Shown: one piece after another, positions 27,224 through 37,701 of the stretch
How positions within the stretch are numbered: position 1 is the stretch's first letter
Layout: every line of letters begins with the position of its first letter
NCBI GenBank assembly: GCA_022495995.1
Contig: JAFEMH010002503.1
Location: forward strand, 1-64,000
DNA from: Adenophora triphylla var. japonica
Taxonomy: Eukaryota > Streptophyta > Magnoliopsida > Asterales > Campanulaceae
Direction: 5' to 3'
DNA: 64,000 bases
Made by a program: the position numbers and the translations under genes
Notes under the pieces: generated by a model
The model's input: only the letters and a program-made list of their open reading frames with translations
Database searches by the model: none
Told to the model about the DNA's origin: nothing

Positions 27224-30200
27224 TTGGCTCAAACGGAGTTCGTTTTCATGGTGAAAATCATCATTTATGAAATATTCCGATTCCCTAAAGGGGGTAGCTC
27301 ACGCATTTTTGGGCTCTCGGGCACTAGTAGCCAAATGCCCTCCTTTTTTCAACCAATCCAATATAACATTTGGAAGGATCCGCCCACCAAAAATTTGGCT
27401 CAAACGGAAGTCGTTTTCATGGTGAAAATCACCATTTACGAAATTTCCCGATTCGCCAAAGGGGGTAGTACACGCATTTTTAGGCTCCCGGGCACTGGTA
27501 GCCAAATACCCTCATTTTTTCAACCAATCCAATATAACATTTGAAAGGATCCGCCCACCAAAAATTTGGCTCAAAAGGAGGTCGTTTTCATGGTGAAAAT
27601 GACCATTTACGAAATTTTTCGATTTTCCAAAGGGTAGTACACGCATTTTTGGGCTCCCGGGTACTAATAGCCAAATACCCTTCTTTTTTCAACCAATCTA
27701 ATAGAAAATTTGAAAGATCCGTGCACCAAAAATTTGGCTCAAACGGAGGTCGTTTTCATTGTGAAAAACACCATTTTCAAAATTTCCTGATTCCCCAAAG
27801 GGGGGGGTAGTACACGCAGTTTTGGGCTCTCGGGCACTAGTAGACAAATACCATCCTTTTTTCAACCAATCCAATAGAAAATTTTAAAGGTTCCGCGCTT
27901 CAAAAATTTGGCTCAAACGGAGGTCGTTTTCATGGTGAAAATCACCATTTTCGAAATTTTCCGATTCTCTAAAGGGGGTAGCACACGCATTTTTGGGCTC
28001 CCGGGAACTGGTAGCCAAATTCCCTCCTTTTTTAAACCAATCCAATAGAACATTTGAAATGATCCGCCCACCAAAAATTTGGCTCAAACGGAGGTCGTTT
28101 TCATGGTGAAAATGACCATTTACGAAATTTCTCGATTCCCCAAAGGAGGTAGTACACGCATTTTTGGGCTCTCGGACAGTAGTAGCCAAATACCATCATT
28201 TTTTCATCCAATCCAATAGAACATTTGAAAGGATAAGCCCACCAAAAAATTGGCTCAAACGGAGGTCGTTTTCATGGTGAAAATCGCCATTTACGAAATT
28301 TTCGGATTCCCCAAAGGGGGTAGTACACGCATTTTTGCGCTCCCGGACACTAGTAGCCAAATACCCTCCTTTTTTCAACCAATCCAATAGAACATTTGAA
28401 AGGATCCGCCCACTAAAAATTTGGCTCAAACAGAGGTCGTTTTCATGGTGGAAATCACCATTTACGAAATTTTCCGATTAGCCAAAGGGGGTAGTACACG
28501 CATTTTTGGGCTCCCGGGCACTAGTAGCCAAATACCCTCATTTTTTCAACCAATCCAATAGAATATTTGAAATGATCCGCCCACCAAAAATTTGGCTCAA
28601 ACGGAGGTCGTTTTCGTGGTGAAAATCACCATTTACGAAATTTTTCGATTTCCCAAAGGGGGTAGTACACGCAGTTTTGGGCTCTCGGACACTAGTTGAC
28701 AAATACCATCCTTTTTTCAACCAATCCTATAGAACATTTGAAAGGATAAGCCCACCAAAAAATTGGCTCAAACGGAGGTCGTTTTCATGGTGAAAATCGC
28801 CATTTACGAAATTTTCGGATTCCCCAAAGGGGGTAGTACACGCATTTTTGCGCTCCCGGACACTAGTAGCCAAATACCCTCCTTTTTTCAACCAATCCAA
28901 TATAACATTTGGAAGGATCCGCCCACCAAAAATTTGGCTCAAACGGAAGTCGTTTTCATGGTGAAAATCACCATTTACGAAATTTCCCGATTCCCCAAAG
29001 GGGGTAGTACACGCATTTTTAGGCTCCCGGGCACTGGTAGCCAAATACCCTCATTTTTTCAACCAATCCAATATAACATTTGAAAGGATCCGCCCACCAA
29101 AAATTTGGCTCAAAAGGAGGTCGTTTTCATGGTGAAAATGACCATTTACGAAATTTTTCGATTTTCCAAAGGGTAGTACACGCATTTTTGGGCTCCCGGG
29201 TACTAATAGCCAAATACCCTTCTTTTTTCAACCAATCTAATAGAAAATTTGAAAGGATCCGCACCAAAAATTTGGCTCAAACGGAGGTCGTTTTCATGGT
29301 GAAAATCACCATTTTCAAAATTTCCGATTCCCCAAAGTGGGTAGTACACGCAGTTTTGGGCTCTCGGGCACTAGTAGACAAATACCCTCCTTTTTTCAAC
29401 CAATCCAATAGAAAATTTTAAAGGTTCCGCGCACCAAAAATTTGGCTCAAACGGAGGTCGTTTTCATGGTGAAAATCACCATTTTCGAAATTTTCCGATT
29501 CTCTAAAGGGGGTAGCACACGCATTTTTGGGCTCCTGAACCGGTAGCCAAATTCCTTCCTTTTTTTCAACCAATCAATTAGAACATTTGAAATGATCCGC
29601 GCACCAAAAATTTGGCTCAAACGGAGGTCGTTTTCATGGTGAAAATGACCATTTACGAAATTTCTCGATTCCCCAAAGTGGGTAGTACACGCATTTTTGG
29701 GCTCTCGGACACTAGTAGCCAAATACCATCCTTTTTTCATCCAATCCAATAGAACATTTGAAAGGATAAGCCCACCAAAAATTTGGCTAAAATAGAGGTC
29801 ATTTTCATGGCGAAAATCACCATTTACGAAATTTTCCGATTCCCCGAAGGGGTAGTACACGCATTTTTGCGCTCCCGGAACTAGTAGCCAAATACCCTCC
29901 TTTTTTAACCAATCCAATAGAACATTTGAAAGGATCCGCCCACCAAAAATTTGGCTCAAACGGAGGTCGTTTTCATGGTGAAAATCACCATTTACGAAAT
30001 TTTCCGATTCCCAAAAGGGGTAGTACACGCATTTTTGGGCTCCCGGGCACTAGTAGCCAAATACCCTCATTTTTTCAACCAATCCAATAGAATATTTGAA
30101 ATGATCCGCCCACCAAAAATTTGGCTCAAACGGAGGTCGTTTTCGTGGTGAAAATCACCATTTACGAAATTTTTCGATTTCCCAAAGGGGGTAGTACACG

Positions 30201-30300
30201 CAGTTTTGGGCTCTCGGACACTAGTTGACAAATACCATCCTTTTTTCAACCAATCCTATAGAACATTTGAAAGGATCCGCGCACCGAAAATTTGGCTCAA
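27224..30300 (+). repeat. Nine-monomer (~1.54-kb) higher-order repeat, two copies
   Basis: Variant monomers at 27224-27810 recur at 28763-29349 with an offset of 1539 bp, exactly nine times 171. Those at 28538-28720 recur at 30067-30249 with an offset of 1529. Monomers between copies match far better at this distance than neighbours match each other, the definition of a higher-order repeat. A three-monomer (513-bp) repeat lies inside it: the CGCTCCCGGACACTAG variant near 28337 and 28850. Confidence 0.7.
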
Positions 30301-30704
30301 ACGGATGTCGTTTTCATGGTAAAAATCACCATTTTCGAAATTTCTCGATTCTCCAAAGGGGGTAGCACACGCATTTTTGGGCTCCCGGGAACTAGTAGCT
30401 AAATTCCCTCCTTTTTTTCAATTTATCCAATAGAACATTTGAAATGATCCGCCCACCTAAAATTTGGCTCAAACGGAGGTCGTTTTCATGGTGAAAATGA
30501 TCATTTACGAAATTTCTCGATTCCCCAAAGGTGCTAGTACACGCATTTTTGGGCTCTCGGACACTGATAGCCAAATATCATCCTTTTTTCATCCAATCCA
30601 ATAGAACATTTGAAATAATAAGTCCATCAAAAATTTGACTCAAACGAAGGTCGTTTTCATGATGAAAATCACCATTTACGAAATTTTTCGAATTCCCAAA
30701 GGGT

Positions 30705-30949
30705 TGATCGAGTACCAAAAGCAGTGGAGTGGGGAGAACAAAAACAAAAAACTCGTTATCTTGAATTGGTCAGAATATTTTTGTACATATCTTTCTTTAC
30801 TTTGGCATAATAAAATTTTGCTTTCTCAAAAAGTTTGTTGGCATACATCAAATCAATTATCAATTAGATGCCTGTCATTTTCTATACTTTCTTCCTTAGT
30901 CTCATTACAAAAACAAAATACCCAAAACCCCTATTTTTAAAAAGAAAAA
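30705..30949. other. Satellite/non-satellite boundary
   Basis: The last monomer stops in mid-unit near AATTCCCAAAGGGTTGATCG. It is followed by unique AT-rich sequence with no recognisable repeat or coding signal before the next tandem array. Confidence 0.6.
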
Positions 30950-31560
30950 TTTTAATAACTGTGATAACACACAATACTGAAATCAATTTAACTAAATATT
31001 TAGCTTTAAATAACTGATAAATTGATTTTTTGACTGTTGAAAGGGCAAATGATATCACACAACTATGAAATCACCCAATCTTTAAATCAATTTAACTAAA
31101 TAATTGACTTAAATAACTGATAAATTGATTTCTAACTGTAGAAATGAAATATGACATCACACTACTATGAATCACAAAACTTTGAAATCAATTTAACTAA
31201 ATATTTAGATTTAAAGAACTGATAAATTGATTTCTAAATTGTTCAAAGGGCATATGACATTCTACAATTGTGAAATCACACAGTTTTGAAATTAATTTAA
31301 CTAAATATTCAGTTTTAAATAACTGATAAATTGATTTCTCAAATATTGAAAGGGCATATGATATCCTACAATTGTGAAATCACACAATTTTGAAATTAAT
31401 TTAACTAAATATTCAGCTTTAAATAACTGATAAATTGATTTATCAACTGTTGAAAGGGCATATGACATCACACAACTTTGAAATCAGACAACCTTGAAAT
31501 CATGTTAACTAAATATTTGCCTTTAAATAACTAATAAATTGATTTTTTTAGTTGCTGAAA
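30950..31560 (+). repeat. Second tandem array, ~104-bp unit, about six copies
   Basis: AT-rich tandem repeat unrelated to the 171-bp satellite. The landmark AACTGATAAATTGATTT starts near 31012, 31125, 31217, 31321 and 31425, with a mutated copy near 31529, so units are 92-113 bp, mostly 104. Each also has GAAATCAATTTAACTAAAT and GAAAGGGCATATGA. It lies about 250 bp from the satellite edge. Confidence 0.85.
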
Positions 31561-31795
31561 AATAGATAAATTAATTTATCAGTTTTCATATTCAAATATG
31601 AATACATGAGAAATGAATTTATCAGTTCTATGCTTAGTTGTGAACAAATGAAAAATGATTTTTTTAAATTTTTACAAATGAAAAGTGAAATTTTCATTTC
31701 TAAAACCTAGATTATATCATCAGTGTACTTGATTATTAGTATTGACGATATAAATAAAACAGTATTTTGGATCAATTTCTAGATTTTGATATATA

Positions 31796-32084
31796 CTCCC
31801 TCCGTCCCGGCTGAAGCGTCACTTTTTACCCAAAATGGCGTCCCGTTTATAGCGTCACCATTTTCTAAAAAGGAAACTTTTATTAATATTTTATTATCCC
31901 ATCCACTATTCCCTCTACTAATTCTCTCTCCTCTACACTCACAACACTTTTAAAATTCACTATTTCCTCCACTAATTCTTTCTCCTATTTTTAAATTACA
32001 CTCACAACATTTTTTCTTCCCACACTTTTCCTTAATTTGCGCGCCACCCCTAAAAGGGTGACGCTTCTACCGGGACGGAGGGAG
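31796..32084. mobile_element. Stowaway-type MITE 1 (289 bp)
   Basis: The left end CTCCCTCCGTCCCGG and right end CCGGGACGGAGGGAG are inverted repeats matching at about 25 of 27 positions, flanked by TA on both sides (31794-31795, 32085-32086). These are hallmarks of Stowaway MITEs mobilised by Tc1/mariner transposases. No coding capacity. The interior (TTTATTAATATTTTATTATC, CACTCACAACACTTTTAAAA) is shared with the copy at 37110. Confidence 0.92.
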
Positions 32085-33354
32085 TATCATTTTAAAATTT
32101 TTGTGGAAAAAAAAAAGAAGAGAGAGAAAGAGCGGCTTGCCGCGAGGCCGAGGATAAAGCGCACTTGCTGTCAACCTTCCTCAAAACAATGGTCCTCACC
32201 TCCTATTTAGTGGTAAACTAGTTTGGACGGAAGACCTTTTTTGAGGGTCGAGAGAGTCAAACGGCCTCGGAGCCTATTTTCAATTTCAAGAAGTAAGTTA
32301 CTTAAGGTGCACAAACAGCGTTACGACTGCTCCGATTTCGTGGTAAAGGGCAGACGTGAGGGGCAATTTAGTTCAGTCACATTATCAGAAATTTTTTGAT
32401 AATTTTCAACTTGTGTGTATTTTTTTTATTTTTATTTTTGTAGTATTCATGTTTCAAAAGGATTTTTTTTGTAAATATCTCTAATTACCAATACCAATTA
32501 ACATTAACATGAATCAATATAATTTGATTTTGGTGTAGCTTGAATACGTTATATTTCCTCTGTTTGATAGTAAGGTTTTTAGTTACGATATAAAATTTTG
32601 TGAGGGGCGCTCTCGTACAGCCGCTGTAAACAACTCATTTCTTATCCATCGGTTAGGCCTGTAAAATGACATCGCAGTTTGTTTCTAAAATGGACAATGT
32701 AAGTATATTGTTATACTTACACTAACAATCTAGTTAAATTCTATAGAGTGATCGTCTTATTAAATAACGAATCCTAATACTCCTTTAATTACACAAATAT
32801 AATTTTAATTTGTTATTTTCGTTTATAGGCAATCATATTTTCAGATTTTACTCTTTATTGCAGGCTATATGAAATGATATATAATTGGTCTTAGTTGAGT
32901 CTGCTTACATGTTGTTGTGTGGTCATATCATTTTCATATTATTGATTATTTCAGTGATATGTCGCATTTTAAATTTAATCCATTTTTTTGTCATTTTCTT
33001 TATTTTTAGGGTTTAGCAGCATTATTGAGATTGAGAGAGAAGACAATAAATATTGTCTTCTCACTATCATCTCCTTGTGAGCAGACCGACGGCGGCCTCT
33101 CACCACTCTTTACTTCCCTTTCAGATGACATTGCGTGTTGCGCAACGTCTATTACTATTGTTCGTAAGTCATTGTTAATAGGGACATTTGTTGGATATAT
33201 ATTACGCCCTTCGTTTCTGTTTAATATTTTTAATTTGATTTTATACGATAATTAAGAAAAATGTAAATGTTAAAAATATGAAAAGTTAAGCATGGGAGAA
33301 AGAATTGGTAGGTAATATTAAGTGTTTGTTATGGCAAGTGCATCTCTAAAAACT
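32085..33354. other. AT-rich intergenic stretch
   Basis: Starts with a purine run (AAAAGAAGAGAGAGAAAGAG) followed by a locally GC-richer part (32120-32390), then AT-rich DNA to the TRIM at 33355. The longest frame (33025-33255, 76 codons) has no recognisable domain or codon signature. I see no supported gene. Confidence 0.5.
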
Positions 33355-33600
33355 TGAGGTTCCATCTTAAAATCAATTGGTGTTAAAGGGAGTGGTCCAT
33401 GATCTTTATATGTCATAAGCACAATTTCCAATGTGGGATAATATCTCTAACACGCCCCTTCACGTGTTGCCGGGCTTAATAGGGTGGCGCGGAGTAACAT
33501 CGTGGGCCATTGGGCCTGCACGTGTAAGGACCTGCTCTAATACCATTTTAAAGTCTGAGGTTCCACCTTAAAATCAATTGGTGTTAAAGAGAGTTTGCTC
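33355..33600 (-). mobile_element. TRIM-like miniature LTR element, minus strand, 5' truncated
   Basis: Read on the minus strand: a partial 5' terminal repeat, then TGGTATTAGAGC (a near match to the initiator-Met tRNA primer site) at about 33540, a short non-coding centre, a purine-rich GAAGGGGCG, and a 3' terminal repeat starting TGTTAGAGATATTATCCC at 33452 and ending near 33355. Both repeats carry TTAACACCAATTGATTTTAA. The ~98-bp LTR and ~90-bp interior fit a terminal-repeat retrotransposon in miniature. A related copy lies in the other orientation near 37365. Confidence 0.6.
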
Positions 33601-33810
33601 TTTCATTGCAATGGGCAATTTGTCGACGACCACACGTGTTCATAGCAATCCTCATTTTTGGAACGAGTTTTCGACTGTTGTGGAGGGTTATGCTCTTAAT
33701 TTTTATCAATAATTACAATATTTAATTCACTATACATTTTACTTTATTTTTGTGCAATAATCGTTTTTGTTTGTGACTTTTCGAATGAAATGAACGGTAT
33801 ATATAAAGTA

Positions 33811-34157
33811 CTTCCTCCGTCTCATTTTAATAGTCCTATTTTCTTTTTTGGTCCGTCTCAAGCTAAGAGTTTCATTTCATAATTGCATAAATAGCAAATT
33901 TTAAACAGTGTTTCGGACATTTATACCCTTATAATGTAAATATATTTACAAAAAAATAATTCATTATGCCCTTTATAATGTTAACATATTTAAAAAAAAA
34001 ACAATCAAAAAGAAGTTTTATCATAAATATTTTAACTTTTACATTCTTTCTTTTCTAATCTTCTATTCACTCGCAATTTTTTATTTATTTTTTAAAAAAT
34101 TTCTTAATAAGCGTGAAATATTACGTTAGTAGGACCTTTAAAATTGGGCGGAGGGAG
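33811..34157. mobile_element. Stowaway-type MITE 2 (347 bp)
   Basis: The left end CTTCCTCCGTCTCATTTTAA and right end TTAAAATTGGGCGGAGGGAG form a terminal inverted repeat with several mismatches, extending into TAGTCCTA / TAGGACC. TA flanks both ends (33809-33810, 34158-34159). The ends are more diverged than in the other three MITEs, suggesting an older insertion or another subfamily. Confidence 0.85.
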
Positions 34158-34170
34158 TAATATGTCAGTT

Positions 34171-34174
<4 letters not shown>

Positions 34175-34202
<28 letters not shown>
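34175..34202 (+). repeat. Poly(A) run of 28
   Basis: Homopolymer A just right of MITE 2. There is no SINE or LINE body to its left, so it is treated as a simple repeat. Confidence 0.9.
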
Positions 34203-34205
<3 letters not shown>

Positions 34206-34265
34206 GTAATGACTCTCGATTTGATGTGGTTGATTGGTTCGAGGTTTCTCGACTCAGAAAATTTT

Positions 34266-34394
34266 GGGGGAAACCTGTTTCTCCATAAGTTATAAAAAGT
34301 CTTATTTTTAAATATATCAACTTGGTGTTTTAAAGCCTAAACTCACTATTTTAAAGTGGACTTTTTATAACTTATAGAGAAACAGGTTTCCCCT
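34266..34394. mobile_element. 129-bp foldback/MITE-like element
   Basis: The left arm (34266-34300) and right arm (34360-34394) are inverted copies matching at about 33 of 35 positions (core AAACCTGTTTCTC / GAGAAACAGGTTT), enclosing a ~59-bp AT-rich centre. A clear target duplication is not visible, so the superfamily is unknown. Confidence 0.7.
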
Positions 34395-34729
34395 AAAACC
34401 TACTCTTCTGGACTAGCCTAAATTATGTACTAGTACATCTCCTTCCATAAATACGTGTAATTGTGTTTAGCTATTTCACCTTAGTAGTGGGGACCAGGGA
34501 CAAGCCCATGACAGTCCTATCACTATCCGTTATAAAGCCCAAAAACTCAGTAAGCACATTCATTCAACAGTTCTCTCTCCAGTATGGGCCCATCTGTATA
34601 ATGTCTTGTTGTCCCAAATGGGCTTTTTCTGTTCTGACAACTTCATGTTTAGATAATGACCTGGACACTTTGGGCTCTTATGCCCTTAATTCTATCAACT
34701 ACTCAGGGATAATACTAACGGAATAAAAG

Positions 34730-35354
34730 TGATAGGCTAGACCAATACACGAAATTCAATTATTCAGACATTATTATCACAACGCCCATGAATAGGCCGG
34801 CCCAGTTACTGTAAAGCCCAAGGCCCATCAACAAAGATCAGTCGACCTAGCTAATTGTCCGATCATCATTGGTCTCGACATAGCTTTGTCCGAGATACGA
34901 TCGTCAACTTATACAATTCTATCCGGCTAAGATACGAAGTCAGGTCAACCTTGATCTACTCAGGCGAACTCGACCTACTGAGACGTACGTCGACCTACAG
35001 AGACATACTACGTTTACAACTCTTTTCATAACTGACTTCTATATTCACGGAACACGTTATGCCTATTTTCTCTCCACGATTCACGAGATTTGACGCAATC
35101 CTACTACACCAACATCTCTTATCAGAGCCTATAAATACCTCACAATATCAACCGTTTAGAGGTAATGCTTATTTTGCTTTTCAATTCTCATACAGTTTTA
35201 TAAAGCCATATACGTGATACTTATCCTCACGCCGGAGGGTATTAGCCGGAGATCACTGTGGCTAATCGTTTGTTCACTGTTTCAGGTCAATCAAAGTCAG
35301 TTGATCAACCTAATTACTGAACGTAGGCTGATCAACACTTTTCCTGTAGCATCA
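34730..35354 (+). mobile_element. Probable solo LTR related to the Tat-like gypsy LTR
   Basis: Collinear with the 660-bp LTR at 41193: AAAGCCCAAGGCCCATCAAC against CAAAGCCCATCTCAAGG, a TCAGTCGACC block, a TATAAATA box at about 35130, AACCGTTTAGAGGTAATGC against AACGGTGAGAGGTAACTGC, a CTCACGCCGGAGGG...CCGGAGA block, and the end CCTGTAGCATCA at 35354 against CCTGCAGCATCA. No internal region follows. The left end is set by alignment length (TGATAGG at 34730) and is uncertain; no matching target duplication was found. Confidence 0.65.
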
Positions 35355-35800
35355 CTCTCTGTTACAAAATAAATGTCACAGTTAATTTAATGTTTTTAAA
35401 AAATGGTTTTACTAATTCAGTTTTTTTTTTTTTAATTACTAGTTTAATTTGTACATTATTTTTACTATTTAGCGATATTTATTTCGAAAGAAGAGTATGA
35501 AAGTAATACAGTAGAAAATTAGGGCCCATTTAACCATTATAATAGCTGCCTAAAGTGGTTGCATTTGCATCCTATTCAATCACGTACCACAGTGATATGA
35601 CGTTACGATCCAATTATCATTGGTTAAAATAGTACTGTAATATTAATATTAAGAGCACAAAATACTTTTAAAAATTTAATTATCAGACATTAATTGGATG
35701 CTTAGAATGTAGGCCAAGTTTATGTTCAAGTAAATGTTAAAAAGTGGGGACTTATTTTGGGTTAAAACCAACCAATTGAGACTAGTAAACATAAGAAATA
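35355..35800. other. AT-rich intergenic stretch
   Basis: No coding, RNA or terminal-repeat signal recognised between the probable solo LTR and MITE 3. Confidence 0.4.
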
Positions 35801-36088
35801 CTCCCTCCTTCCCACGTTAGTTGAGACTTCTTTCCCTTTTGGGCCGTCCCACGTTAGTTGAGACTGTCCAAAATGGCAAAGGAATCTTCACTATTTACCC
35901 CACTCATTCTCTCTCCTATTTCACTTTTACACTCACAACATTCTCTCTCCTAACTATTCCTCCCACTCATTCTCTCTCCTATTTAATTCTTCATACTCAC
36001 AACATTTTCTTTCACTTTTTCTCTCACTTACTTTTCCTTAATTGGTGTGTCCAAAAAGTTAGTCTCAACTAACGTGGGACGGAGGGAG
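35801..36088. mobile_element. Stowaway-type MITE 3 (288 bp)
   Basis: The ends CTCCCTCCTTCCCACGTTAG and CTAACGTGGGACGGAGGGAG pair over about 28 bp with one mismatch. TA flanks both ends (35799-35800, 36089-36090). The interior is pyrimidine-rich on the plus strand (repeats of CTCATTCTCTCTCCTATT). Near-perfect ends suggest a fairly recent insertion. Confidence 0.93.
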
Positions 36089-37109
36089 TATGAATGAATG
36101 GTACCCCCTTCCCTTCCCTACCTTGACTAGGAGGAGGACCATCTTCAATGGTCATAATCAACCAACTTGTGTGCATTCATCTTCCAAGAAAAATCTAACC
36201 CATGGTCCTATTAATGGTGGGGTTCCAAATTTCAAGCATTTTACGCGTTGAGTTAGGTCCCACCAAGCACCTCCTCAATTTGGTCAACCACAATTCATCA
36301 CAGACCTCAAAAGTTCAATGGATGATTTAATGCTTAAATATAGTGTATGGACATTCTATATATCTCACCAAATTTCTACATGCTTTCGATGTGAGATTAG
36401 GAATATCGCAGTTTTTACCATTTGGTCAATTTTTTTTGATGTCCATACTAGTGGTGATCATTTCAAACATGTACCAGTCCAATGCATTTATAGTGATGGA
36501 TGATTCTTTGGTTATGTCACTCTCAACTCTTGAGTCATTGTCAATTTCTTCAATGCTAAAATGTGCTTCTGCAACTTTCAATAAAGGAGATTGGGTGGAA
36601 AAGGATTGAAGATTTAGAACATAGTACAATTGATCTTCTTTTCTTTATTCTCTGTGGTTATTATTATTATTATTTAAAAAAATAAAATAAATAAATAAAT
36701 AAATAATTTCACCTTTTTGCCCATATTTTGTAACTCTTTTTATTGAGAAACAAGCCAATCTGATTTCTTGAGACCTTATCATCTAATCCCATGTAGATAA
36801 CCCATTCCATGTACTGATTGTGATTTCATGTGTGTCCACTCTCTCTCTCTCTCTCTTTCTCTCTCTAGGTGGGCAGTGGGCACTTTGTCTAAAAAGTGTT
36901 GAAATTGTTCCTTGTTGTCTACATTAGGCACCACTGAAAAAGCTACCCACTAAAATCATTCATGTCTGTTTGGTTCGGCAAAGTGGGCCTACTTCTTCAG
37001 ACCAAAATCACATGTCAGCCTTACTGTACCCTCTGAATTTCCTATCTATCTTTCTCCATTTAATTCTCATTGCCACTCTATAATTTACAAAAATTGTGTA
37101 ATAGAAATA
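36089..37109. repeat. Intergenic stretch with microsatellites
   Basis: Contains (TTA)n followed by (AAAT)n at about 36656-36707 and (CT)n at about 36838-36868. Short frames at 36318-36629 overlap on both strands and show no domain; no gene is supported. Confidence 0.6.
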
Positions 37110-37359
37110 CTCCCACCGTCCCATAAAACTTTTTACCCAAAATTCTTTATAATTCTTTCCTAAAAGGAAATTTTTATTAATATTTTATTATCCCATTCAC
37201 TATTCCCTCCACTAATTCTTCCTCTACACTCACAACACTTTTAAAATTCACTATTTCCTCCACTAATTTCCTATTTTTAAATTACACTCACAACATTTTT
37301 CTTCCCACACTTTTTCTAATTGCGCCCTAAAAGCGACGCTTCTACCGGGACGGAGGGAG
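37110..37359. mobile_element. Stowaway-type MITE 4 (250 bp)
   Basis: The left end CTCCCACCGTCCC and right end CTACCGGGACGGAGGGAG are inverted, flanked by TA (37108-37109, 37360-37361). The interior matches MITE 1 (TTTTTATTAATATTTTATTA, CACTATTCCCTCCACTAATT) but is shorter and lacks part of the left subterminal region, so it is a deletion derivative of the same family. Confidence 0.88.
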
Positions 37360-37364
37360 TATTA

Positions 37365-37701
37365 TTTAACATAGGAAATTAAAAATCTTACATATGACAT
37401 ATAAAGATTGTGTGTCACTTATCTTGACATCAATTGGTTTTAAGGTGGAATCTCAGACTTTAAGATGGTATCAAAGCCTGATTCTTACATGTGAAGGTCC
37501 AATGACCCACGATGTTACTCCGTGTCACTCGATTAATAAGTCCACGTTGTAAACCTTTGATAAAGTCCGACTACATGTGAGGGGGAGGGTTAGAAATATT
37601 ATTCTACTTTGAAAATTGACAAATCTTTCATATAACATATAAAGATCCTGGACCACTTCCCTTGATATCAGTTGATTTTAAGGTGAAACTTCAGATATTA
37701 A
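37365..37701 (+). mobile_element. TRIM-like miniature LTR element, plus strand
   Basis: Two ~100-bp direct repeats (about 37365-37465 and 37589-37701) share ATATAAAGAT and TTGATTTTAAGGTG-type blocks. The first is followed by TGGTATCAAAGCC (initiator-Met tRNA primer site type) at 37466; the second is preceded by the purine tract GTGAGGGGGAGGG. The interior is only ~110 bp and non-coding. It is the inverted relative of the element at 33355 and keeps both terminal repeats. Ends are approximate. Confidence 0.62.

Larger units (their letters stand above)
1..30704. repeat. Satellite DNA array, ~171-bp monomer
   Basis: Head-to-tail tandem repeat filling the first 30.7 kb. Successive copies of the landmark GGTGAAAATCACC start at 1, 177, 348, 519, 690 and 862, giving a period of about 171 bp. 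Each monomer holds in order: a short dyad (ATGGTGA-AAA-TCACCAT), an AAATTTCCCGATTCCCCAAA block with a variable G run, GGGCTCCCGGGCACTAGTAG, a CCTCCTTTTTTCAACCAATC block, and AAAAATTTGGCTCAAACGG. Neighbouring copies differ by scattered substitutions, by G-run length and by occasional deletions. Open frames cross monomers on both strands because 171 is divisible by three; they carry no start context or domain and should not be read as genes. Size and length fit a centromeric or pericentromeric satellite, but location is inference. The left end lies outside the window. Confidence 0.97.

Noticed and set aside
1..30704. Primate alpha satellite, suggested by the 171-bp period
   Set aside because: No sequence similarity to alpha satellite or a CENP-B box was recognised, and the flanking elements are plant-type. 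The shared length is probably coincidence or a nucleosome-scale constraint.
1..30704. CRISPR-like array
   Set aside because: The repeat unit is contiguous with no unique spacers, and the genome is eukaryotic.
34163..34202. SINE or LINE 3' tail at the 28-A run
   Set aside because: The sequence to its left is a Stowaway MITE; no pol III boxes or LINE domain are visible.
36318..36629. Small protein gene from overlapping 60-90 codon frames
   Set aside because: Frames overlap on both strands, none has a domain or a splice context, and the sequence is AT-rich intergenic DNA.
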